Origin: GCA-2725625 sp964574215
GTDB lineage: Bacteria > Pseudomonadota > Alphaproteobacteria > Rhodospirillales > UBA2165
Length of the DNA stretch: 64,000 nucleotides
Assembly: GCA_964574215.1 (NCBI GenBank)
Contig: CAZNLR010000021.1
Location: forward strand, 14,292 to 78,291
Direction: 5' to 3'
Both the position numbers and the translations under genes were made by a program. The notes below the pieces were generated by a model. That model did no database searches. It had not been told where the DNA came from and was given only the letters and a program-made list of their open reading frames with translations. The stretch's first letter is position 1. Each line of letters opens with the position of its first letter. Below are positions 25,274 through 32,518 of this stretch, piece after piece.

Positions 25274-27007
25274 ATGAGCAAGCTTGATCCCGTACTATTG
25301 GCGGTCCTCAAAGGCCGTCTCGAGCAGATCGCTGACGAAATGGATGCAACCCTGTTCCGCAGCGCCTTCAACCCCATCATCGCCGAAGCCCACGACGCCA
25401 GCCATGGTCTCTATCACGCTGAAACCGGCGAAACCCTCATTCAGGGTAAATCGGGACTGCCGGTTTTTGTCGGCGCCATGTCCTTTGCCGTCAAATCAGT
25501 GATCGACAAGGTGCAGGCCGAAAATCTGTCTCTCCAACCCGGCGATGTTTTCATTTTCAATGACCCCTACGAAGGTGGCACCCACTTGTCCGATTTCAAA
25601 CTGGTGCGCCCCTATTTCCGGGACGGTCGGCTATTCTGTTATCTGGCGTCGGTTGGCCATTGGCACGATGTGGGCGGCAATGTGCCCGGAAATTACAACC
25701 CGGTCGCCACCGAATGCTATCAGGAAGGCATGCTTATTCCGCCGGTCTATTTATATCGCCAGGGCGACCTTAATCCCGATATCATAGCCATCCTGCAATC
25801 TAATTCCCGGTTGCCCGGCAGCCTGTACGGCGATCTCAACGGCCAGGTCAGCGCCTTGGAACTGGGTGAAAAACGACTCGACGATCTCTTGAGTGAATAT
25901 GGTGAGGACAAAGTAACGGCCGCTTTGGCGGAGTTGAAGAAAAGCGCCGCGAAACTTATGTCGAGCTATATTTCCGATCTGCCGGACGGGTCCTACGCCG
26001 CCGAGGATTGGCTGGACAATGACGGCATCACCGACGAGCCGTTAAAAATCGGCCTGGATGTCATCATCGACGGCGGCCGCATGACGTTGGATTTCTCCAG
26101 AACGTCCGCCGCCTGTGAAGGGCCGGTTAACATCTCGCGTTCCACCTGTATTGCGTCGTGCTATGTCGCCCTCAAACATATATTCCGGGAAGTCCCCGCC
26201 AATGCGGGCGTACTGGAGCCCATCGATTTCGTGATACCCGAAGACAGCCTGCTCAGCGTCGGCCGCCCAAAACCGGTCGGCGGCTATACGGAAACCATCC
26301 TCCGCGTCATCGACGTCATGTTTCAGGTGATTTCCCAGGTCGCCCCCGACATGACCAACGGCTGTGCCTACGGGACCATCAATGCCCTGTCGATGGCCGG
26401 CTATCGCAAGAACGGCGCGCGCTGGGTGATGTTCTCCTTTTTCGGTGGCGGCCATGGCGGCCATCCCAACGGCGACGGCCTCAATCACGGCAACGCGCCC
26501 ATCTCGACGGCGACCATTCCGCCTTTGGAAATATTGGAAGCCGCTTATCCTGTCCGCTTCACCCAATGGGCGCTACGTCCCGACAGCGGCGGTCCGGGCC
26601 GAAATCGGGGCGGCTGCGGCGCCGTCTATGAAATAGAATTACTGGAAGAGAAAGCCGACGCCTTCCTGTTTGGGGAGCGGGGTAAATATGCTCCGGCGGG
26701 TGTCGTCGGCGGCCAACATGGAGCCTTGAACAAGTTCTTTTACCCCGACGGTGACAGCGTGGCGGAACCGCCTATGGTGTCCAAAATGGTCGGCATCAGC
26801 CTGGAGCGGGGGCAACGGGTCCGGCTGGAATCCCCGGGCGGCGGCGGGTATGGCGATCCGTCGGAGCGGGACCCCGCGAAAGTCGCCGAAGACGTCCGGC
26901 TCGGCTATATCACAGCTCAAGCGGCGGCCGATCACTACCAATGCAGCGTGTCCGATGACGGCGCGCTAGATATGGAAAAAACCAATAAGATGCGGAGCGG
27001 CAGTTAA
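25274..27007 (+). CDS. Hydantoinase B / oxoprolinase beta-type subunit
   Basis: A 577-residue HyuB-family protein, beginning MSKLDPVLLAVLKGRLEQIADEMDATLFRSAFNP, with FNDPYEGGTHLSDFK near residue 97, GHWHDVGGNVPG, and the C-terminal GGGGYGDPSERDP typical of the family. With HyuA it forms ATP-dependent cyclic amidases (hydantoinase, 5-oxoprolinase) or, in other branches, ketone carboxylases. The frame opens at 25253, but ATG 25274, 1 nt after the lyase stop and with GAGGGA upstream, is the better start. HyuA follows 2 nt later. No gamma subunit of acetone-carboxylase type is seen, favouring ring-opening chemistry. Confidence 0.9.
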   Translation: MSKLDPVLLAVLKGRLEQIADEMDATLFRSAFNPIIAEAHDASHGLYHAETGETLIQGKSGLPVFVGAMSFAVKSVIDKVQAENLSLQPGDVFIFNDPYEGGTHLSDFKLVRPYFRDGRLFCYLASVGHWHDVGGNVPGNYNPVATECYQEGMLIPPVYLYRQGDLNPDIIAILQSNSRLPGSLYGDLNGQVSALELGEKRLDDLLSEYGEDKVTAALAELKKSAAKLMSSYISDLPDGSYAAEDWLDNDGITDEPLKIGLDVIIDGGRMTLDFSRTSAACEGPVNISRSTCIASCYVALKHIFREVPANAGVLEPIDFVIPEDSLLSVGRPKPVGGYTETILRVIDVMFQVISQVAPDMTNGCAYGTINALSMAGYRKNGARWVMFSFFGGGHGGHPNGDGLNHGNAPISTATIPPLEILEAAYPVRFTQWALRPDSGGPGRNRGGCGAVYEIELLEEKADAFLFGERGKYAPAGVVGGQHGALNKFFYPDGDSVAEPPMVSKMVGISLERGQRVRLESPGGGGYGDPSERDPAKVAEDVRLGYITAQAAADHYQCSVSDDGALDMEKTNKMRSGS

Positions 27008-27009
27008 CC

Positions 27010-29079
27010 ATGAGCGATAACCGTACCGTTGTCGGCGTCGATGTCGGCGGCACCTTTACCGATGTATTTTTTATCAATGAAAGCGACGGTTCCTGTGATG
27101 TCGCCAAAGTGCCATCAACACCGGCCGACCAATCCATCGGCATTCGTGAAGGCATTTCCCGGCAGCGTGATGATCTCGGAGAAGTTTCCCTCATTATTCA
27201 CGGCACCACGGTCGGCACCAACGCTCTGCTGGAGCGCAAGGGGGCCAAAACCGGCATCATCACCACGGCGGGTTTCCGCGATGTTATCGAAATGCGCCGC
27301 CGGGACCGGCCCGAGACCTGGGGACTCTGGGGCATGTTTGAACCGGTGGTGACCCGTGATCTGCGCTTGGAAGTCGACGAGCGGGTGCTGGCGGATGGAA
27401 CCCTTCACACCGCTGTCGATCCGGGGGACGTCAAACAGGCGGCGGAAGAACTGCTGGCCAGAGGCGCTGAATCAGTCTGCATCTTTTTTCTCAATAGTTA
27501 CGCCAACGCCGACAACGAAAAAGCGGCGGCGGCAGCGGTGCGGGACATCTGGCCCAACGAACATGTCACCTCGTCATCGGAAATTTTGCCCGAGATCAGA
27601 GAGTTTGAACGCTGTTCCACTTCGACATTGAATGCTTATTTGCAGCCCCCTGTTGGCGACTATCTGGCACGATTGGAAAACGGCTTGCGGGACGGCGGTT
27701 TCGGCGGCGAAGTCCTGATCGTGCAGTCCAACGGCGGCGTCATGTCGGTCGATACGGCGCGGGCCTTTCCGGTGCGGACCGCCCTCTCCGGCCCCGCCGC
27801 CGGCGTCATTGCCGGGGCCCATATCGGGGTCAGCGCGGGTTTTCCCAATCTAATCACCTGCGATATGGGCGGCACCAGTTTCGATGTCTCCCTGGTGGCC
27901 GACGGCGAGAGTGCGCTGGCGGCTCAAACCGCCGTCGATTTCGGCATGGTCGTCCGGACACCTATGATTGAAATCACCACCATCGGCGCGGGCGGCGGTT
28001 CCATCGCCTGGGTGGACCGGGGCGGCCTGCTGCAAATCGGTCCTGAAAGCGCCGGCTCTGATCCGGGTCCGGTGTGTTACGGCCTGGGCAATGATCGTCC
28101 CACGGTAACCGACGCCAACGTGGTCATGGGCCGCATCAATGCCGACCGGCCCATCGGCGGCAAGCTTGATCGGCTGGATGTGGAAGCGGCTAAAACAGCC
28201 GTCAAAGTGCATGTCGCTGATCCTCTCGACATCGACGTCATGGCGGCCGCCGAAGCGATCATCCGCGTCGCCAATGCAAAAATGGCCGGCGCCATTCGGC
28301 TGGTCTCGGTCGAGCGGGGGCACGATCCGGAAAAATTCGTCGCCATGCCATTTGGCGGTGGTGGCGCTTTGCATTCGGGTGCCCTAATCAAGGAGGTTGG
28401 GCTATCGAAAGCATTGGTGCCGCGATATCCCGGCGTCACCAGCGCCCTCGGCTGCGTCATCGCCGACATGCGGTTCGACCACGTGCATACGCTGAATGCG
28501 ATGCTCGATGACCTCGATCTTCAGCGATTGGGCCGGGAGATGACTGAGATCGCCACAGAGGGTGAAAAAAGACTCCACGATGCAGATGTCATGTTCGAAG
28601 GTGTGGAGCATCTGTTTGAACTGGATATGCTTTACCTCGGCCAGACCCATACGGTGGCGGTGCGGTTGCCGGTCGCCATGATCGACGGTGTAGCCCAAGT
28701 AACCCGCCCGGAAATCCAATCATCATTCGAGGATTCGTATCGGAAGTCGTTTGGCCGGTTGCTGGAAGGTATCGGTATGCGGGTGCTCAATTTGCGTGTA
28801 ACCGTGATCGGCCGCCGCCCAAAATTTGACCTGTCCATTTTGGGGCCATCCGGTAATTCATCGTTGCAAGACGCTAAGATCGACAGCCGCGAGGTTTGGA
28901 TCGATGGGAAATGGTGGAACGCCGATATCTACCACCGCCTCGACTTGCCGGATGGTGCGACCGTGCCTGGCCCGGCCCTGCTCGAACAACCGGACACGAC
29001 GATATTTATCGATCCCGATTTGGAAGGCCAGGTGGACCGCTTTGGCAATCTGATCATTTCCCGAAAGGATGAGAAATGA
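27010..29079 (+). CDS. Hydantoinase A / oxoprolinase alpha-type subunit
   Basis: A 689-residue HyuA-family ATPase. The N-terminus VVGVDVGGTFTDVFFIN is the phosphate loop of the actin/ASKHA fold; later motifs are HGTTVGTNALLERKGAKTG (about residue 65), CDMGGTSFDVSLV (about 290) and FGGGGALHSGAL (about 450). It phosphorylates an amide or enol oxygen so that HyuB can complete hydrolysis. Order is B then A, the reverse of many clusters. Its stop overlaps the start of the isochorismatase-fold gene (ATGA). HyuAB plus an isochorismatase-fold amidase is also the arrangement used for N-methylhydantoin, so that substrate type must be considered. Confidence 0.92.
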   Translation: MSDNRTVVGVDVGGTFTDVFFINESDGSCDVAKVPSTPADQSIGIREGISRQRDDLGEVSLIIHGTTVGTNALLERKGAKTGIITTAGFRDVIEMRRRDRPETWGLWGMFEPVVTRDLRLEVDERVLADGTLHTAVDPGDVKQAAEELLARGAESVCIFFLNSYANADNEKAAAAAVRDIWPNEHVTSSSEILPEIREFERCSTSTLNAYLQPPVGDYLARLENGLRDGGFGGEVLIVQSNGGVMSVDTARAFPVRTALSGPAAGVIAGAHIGVSAGFPNLITCDMGGTSFDVSLVADGESALAAQTAVDFGMVVRTPMIEITTIGAGGGSIAWVDRGGLLQIGPESAGSDPGPVCYGLGNDRPTVTDANVVMGRINADRPIGGKLDRLDVEAAKTAVKVHVADPLDIDVMAAAEAIIRVANAKMAGAIRLVSVERGHDPEKFVAMPFGGGGALHSGALIKEVGLSKALVPRYPGVTSALGCVIADMRFDHVHTLNAMLDDLDLQRLGREMTEIATEGEKRLHDADVMFEGVEHLFELDMLYLGQTHTVAVRLPVAMIDGVAQVTRPEIQSSFEDSYRKSFGRLLEGIGMRVLNLRVTVIGRRPKFDLSILGPSGNSSLQDAKIDSREVWIDGKWWNADIYHRLDLPDGATVPGPALLEQPDTTIFIDPDLEGQVDRFGNLIISRKDEK

Positions 29080-29678
29080 CCGCCAACCTAAATGAGCATA
29101 CCGCCTTGCTGCTGGTCGATATGCAGAACGATTTCCTGCATCCCGACGGCGCCTATGCCAGGGGCGGCGCCACGTCGGATCATATTGCCGCCCTGCCTGC
29201 CATTCTGGAACCGGTGGCCAATGCAGTGCGCCGTGCAGGCGGCTGGATCGTTTCCACCCATTTTACTTTGGTGCCCGGTAAAAAAAGCGAGCCCTTCATT
29301 GACGGTCATTTAAAAAAGCTTCGACCGTTTTTGACCAAAGGGGATTTTACGCCGGGCAGTTTCGGCCATGCCCTGATCGACGAGTTGGCGCCCGCCGATC
29401 TTTCCGTCGAGAAGGTCGCCTATTCGGCGTTTCATATGAGCCGCTTGGAGTGGGTACTGCGCAAAGCCGAAATTGACGAGGTAATTGTCGGGGGTATCGT
29501 CACCAACGGCGGGGTCTCCTCCACCGTCCGAGACGCCCATGTTCACGGCTACCGCTGTACCGTCCTCTCAGATGGCTGCGCGGCGTTTGACCTGGAAATC
29601 CATAAAGTGTCCATCGAAGCATTGCGCAGCGTCGCCGCAATTGCCACCTGCCAGGATATTATCGATTTGCCCGGTTAG
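29076..29678 (+). CDS. Isochorismatase-fold hydrolase lacking the catalytic cysteine
   Basis: A 200-residue protein with the fold's Asp15 (LLLVDMQNDF) and Lys113 (VEKVAYSAF), but at the nucleophile position the sequence is TNGGVSST, giving Gly146 where amidases have Cys. A glycine also stands here in isochorismatases such as EntB and PhzD, which hydrolyse a vinyl ether without a cysteine nucleophile. So it may not be a normal amidase. It overlaps hyuA by 4 nt and ends overlapping, tail to tail, the regulator at 29675. It is the last gene of the block B catabolic operon. A subfamily with this GG signature may exist; a database check is needed to say more. Confidence 0.8.
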   Translation: MTANLNEHTALLLVDMQNDFLHPDGAYARGGATSDHIAALPAILEPVANAVRRAGGWIVSTHFTLVPGKKSEPFIDGHLKKLRPFLTKGDFTPGSFGHALIDELAPADLSVEKVAYSAFHMSRLEWVLRKAEIDEVIVGGIVTNGGVSSTVRDAHVHGYRCTVLSDGCAAFDLEIHKVSIEALRSVAAIATCQDIIDLPG

Positions 29679-30463
29679 ATGAGCCAGAGCGCTGCATCTT
29701 CATTTTTTGAATGCCGCAACAGTACGGTTCTATACTCATAGCGGTCGGCCCGGTAGAGCGCTGTCAAATCCTCGACGACACGGCCTGACGCATCCATGAC
29801 GCGGCGGTGCAACCGGACCAAAGCGGCGCCCGGGGGTATTTCCAATTTGTTGGCCAAAACAGGATCGGCAATGGTGGCGCCAACCGACTGATCGGCCTTG
29901 GCGACGTGGACGCCCGACTTTTCGATGTTCAACAGAACGGGGAGGTTGTTCCGTCCTTGGCCGGCGAATCCCTCAGCGATATCCAACGGAACGTAAGCCG
30001 TGATCTGCCCCAAAGGAATGCCATTCAAAAGACGTAGATGCTGGTCCCGCCACAATTGATCTTCGGGTCCAAGTCCGAAAATTTCCCGCAAAATATCGTC
30101 GGGCTCGACATAGGAAGACTCTCTGTTTCCAATTTCGGTCGCTTCGCCAATCGCCGCTACACCTTCTATCAACGTGGCAACATCCGATTGTTGTTCCGAC
30201 CGGGGCAAGCGGCGGGCGACAAAGGTGCCTCGCCCCTGCTGGCGGCTTACCAAACCCTCTTCTGCCAACTTCTTAAGGGCGGACTTTACAGTCGTCTTCG
30301 AGACGTCGAATTGCCGGCATAATTCGTCTTCGGTCGGCAGGAGATCACCTGCCCGGTAGACTCCGTTGGCGATACTTTCCTGCAGCACCAGCCGCACCTG
30401 GTGATACAAGGGCGTTACCTGCGCAGAATCAATTTTACGACTTAGGGAGCCTGATTCTTTCAT
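29675..30463 (-). CDS. GntR-family regulator with UTRA domain (block C)
   Basis: A 262-residue paralogue of the regulators at 9805 and 21831. The winged helix spans about residues 15-85 (TPLYHQVRLVLQESI, VSKTTVKSALKKLA, RQQGRGTFVARR) and the UTRA domain about 95-250, ending LYRADRYEYRTVLLR. It is the third gene of the minus-strand set UbiD, zinc ribbon, regulator, so it is probably autoregulated with the decarboxylase. Its recognition helix differs more from the other two than they differ from each other, which suggests a different operator. Confidence 0.88.
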   Translation of the reverse strand: MKESGSLSRKIDSAQVTPLYHQVRLVLQESIANGVYRAGDLLPTEDELCRQFDVSKTTVKSALKKLAEEGLVSRQQGRGTFVARRLPRSEQQSDVATLIEGVAAIGEATEIGNRESSYVEPDDILREIFGLGPEDQLWRDQHLRLLNGIPLGQITAYVPLDIAEGFAGQGRNNLPVLLNIEKSGVHVAKADQSVGATIADPVLANKLEIPPGAALVRLHRRVMDASGRVVEDLTALYRADRYEYRTVLLRHSKNEDAALWLI

Positions 30464-30471
30464 CAGTTAAA

Positions 30472-30711
30472 TCACCGGATGGGTAAGAGGACAATTTCCC
30501 CGGCACCGCTGAAATCGAACTCAAGTTGACATTTAGGACAATGGAAATGGTTTCGTCCCGCCTCTACTTCTGCTGTTAAACGTGCATTAACGTGAAACCA
30601 TTCACTACATCCGCCACAAGCCACCCAATTTACCGTGCCGCGTTTTTCCCGCCAATGGCCTGCCCCCAAATATTTGATATTCACTTTCGACGGCTTTCCG
30701 GTATCACTCAT
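30472..30711 (-). CDS. Small zinc-ribbon protein, putative UbiD partner
   Basis: A 79-residue protein with two knuckles, CGGC and CPKC, spaced about 28 residues apart, a typical zinc-ribbon. The frame opens with a GTG at 30723, but ATG 30711 overlaps the UbiD stop (ATGA) and AAGGAG lies 12 nt upstream, so it is translationally coupled to the decarboxylase. Some non-oxidative aromatic acid decarboxylases of the UbiD family have a small cysteine-containing D subunit in this position. The sequence here is not recognised as that subunit, so a role as accessory subunit or chaperone is inferred from context only. Confidence 0.65.
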   Translation of the reverse strand: MSDTGKPSKVNIKYLGAGHWREKRGTVNWVACGGCSEWFHVNARLTAEVEAGRNHFHCPKCQLEFDFSGAGEIVLLPIR

Positions 30712-32132
30712 TGGTCCGGCCACTCCTTGGATTGCGCATCAGTAAATGTTTTTACCGCTTTCTCGAGAATATCATCCGGCACCTTGGAACGCGGCAATGT
30801 TGGCTTGGGAACGCCGATAAATTCCGATTGCGGCAAAGTTGCGTCGACCCCAATTTTGGAAACCGTTCTGGCTCCGGAAGGCATCGATGGATCAAGAGGC
30901 GATCCGGAGAGCCCCGACAGTTGAATACTGTCCCGTTCCCACTGTACCCGCGTTGCCAGCGCCCAATTCATATCCCGATCACTGAATATATCAATGTCGC
31001 TGTCGACGGATATGGCCATTTTCAGGCGGCGATACGAGAGCACCGCCGTCAATACTTCGCGCGCTTCTCCGGCCAACGGATCGGACAGCTGCAAATAAGC
31101 GTGATACCGCCGCCCGCTCACCGGCACATGGATGGTGGTTAGGGCCGGCGATACTTCACGCGCCATGCCATAGAGTTTTCCCTCCATCATCATATTGTCG
31201 GGCACCACCATGTCGGTCAGGCCGCTGCCGTAATCATGATATATGGCATTTTTGCGCATGGTGATGCAGGAAACTTCGCAGAATGGCGCTAAGACTTGCG
31301 GGCCCGTATAACCGTGATATTCACCAAAGGGGCCGTCGGGCTCGAACTTGTCTTTCGGTATCCACCCCTCCACGACGATTTCGGCATCCGCCGGCACCAT
31401 GATTTTATCACCGTGCGTGACAGACGGCACCAATCGCAAAGGCTCACCGAGAAAACCGCCGACCGTCGACCAATGACTTTGCGGGTAATCCTGTTTGACC
31501 TGACTGCCGATGGAAACGGCGGGATGATGGCCGATCCAAAAAACAATCGGGCAGTCCTCGCCACGGGCCCAATATTTCCTCATGTTCCGGGCATTGTGGG
31601 AGGAGGGTACCGCATAATAGGTCATTTTCCGCGGTCCCTTGATCCAGCATCGTTGAATAGCCGTATTGTCGGTCCCGGTGTCAGGGTCATAGGTCGTCGC
31701 ATGAGCAGCGGTCAGATAGCGGCCTGGATCGTAAATATGTTGTTTAAGAGCCGGCAGTTTTTCGAGATCACAGTCGCCGCCTTCAAGAACGATTTCCTGC
31801 ACAGACGCATCATTCGAGGGAACAAAAACCGGATCGATCCCGCTTGATATGCGTTGATACAAATCGGGCGCAGCCAGCTTGTGATCGGGTATCCCTAATA
31901 CCTTCGCCGTTAACTCTCTACTCGCCGTCATATTGCAGATAATGGGAATATCCGACACATTGCCGTCAGGCATCCTCGGACTATCGATCAAAATAACCGG
32001 ATAAGCCCCCGCCCGATCGCCGGCATGCTGTAGAGCCGTTATCTCATGTTCTACCGCATAGTCGCCCTCAGGCCGCCAAACCGCGTCAGAATATTCAGCC
32101 AGAAATGATCTGAGATCCTTGTTTGCCAACAT
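30708..32132 (-). CDS. UbiD-family prenyl-FMN decarboxylase
   Basis: A 474-residue protein of normal UbiD length. The catalytic region reads FEPDGPFGEYHGYTG, keeping both glutamates of the E-x-GPFGE-x-x-GY motif; an Arg/Asn-rich prFMN-binding segment (DNTAIQRCWIKGPRKMTYY) precedes it. It should carry out reversible decarboxylation of an aromatic, heteroaromatic or acrylic acid. The cofactor needs UbiX, which is not in the window. ATG 32132 is preferred to the TTG 3 nt earlier. It is the first gene of the block C operon; the zinc-ribbon gene overlaps its end. Substrate unknown. Confidence 0.9.
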   Translation of the reverse strand: MLANKDLRSFLAEYSDAVWRPEGDYAVEHEITALQHAGDRAGAYPVILIDSPRMPDGNVSDIPIICNMTASRELTAKVLGIPDHKLAAPDLYQRISSGIDPVFVPSNDASVQEIVLEGGDCDLEKLPALKQHIYDPGRYLTAAHATTYDPDTGTDNTAIQRCWIKGPRKMTYYAVPSSHNARNMRKYWARGEDCPIVFWIGHHPAVSIGSQVKQDYPQSHWSTVGGFLGEPLRLVPSVTHGDKIMVPADAEIVVEGWIPKDKFEPDGPFGEYHGYTGPQVLAPFCEVSCITMRKNAIYHDYGSGLTDMVVPDNMMMEGKLYGMAREVSPALTTIHVPVSGRRYHAYLQLSDPLAGEAREVLTAVLSYRRLKMAISVDSDIDIFSDRDMNWALATRVQWERDSIQLSGLSGSPLDPSMPSGARTVSKIGVDATLPQSEFIGVPKPTLPRSKVPDDILEKAVKTFTDAQSKEWPDQ

Positions 32133-32518
32133 CAATCAGCCTTCACAGGTAAAATTCATATCTTTGCTATATTCTTATAATAAAATAACCAATTAGGCAA
32201 TATTGTTAGCTCGAACGGTGTTCATCATGATCCAGGCATACGACGATAAATACTTGGTACTATTTCCTGATGAAAGGGCCCAAATTTACATATCTATAAG
32301 TTGAGACAAAACACAATTTTGGTTCGCCGGGTCTAATAGAATGCGCCGCTGGAAAATCCAATTTCCAATACACTTGTTTCACTCAATTTGGCATCACGCC
32401 CAACGGTTCTATTGCACGTTGAAAAAAGTAGAATCCCGACCCAAAAGGCTTGATCCATATCATGGAAAAGGAACTGCAGAATTTAAATAATGAGTACGAT
32501 CATAGTCCGGGGCTTTGA
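32133..32518. other. Divergent intergenic region between UbiD and the hybrid kinase
   Basis: 386 nt without a convincing gene. The part next to UbiD is AT-rich (around 32160-32200) and probably holds the UbiD promoter and the site for the block C regulator, but no strong inverted repeat was found. The rest must hold the kinase promoter. The kinase ATG has only a weak GGGG stretch in front of it. Confidence 0.5.

Noticed and set aside
25274..29079. Acetone or acetophenone carboxylase
   Set aside because: Only A and B subunits are present, and no gamma-type small subunit was found. Kept only as an outside possibility.
16946..29678. Complete anaerobic nicotinate fermentation cluster
   Set aside because: Only the dehydratase and lyase fit. 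Enamidase, hydroxymethylglutarate dehydrogenase, methyleneglutarate mutase and methylitaconate isomerase were not seen.
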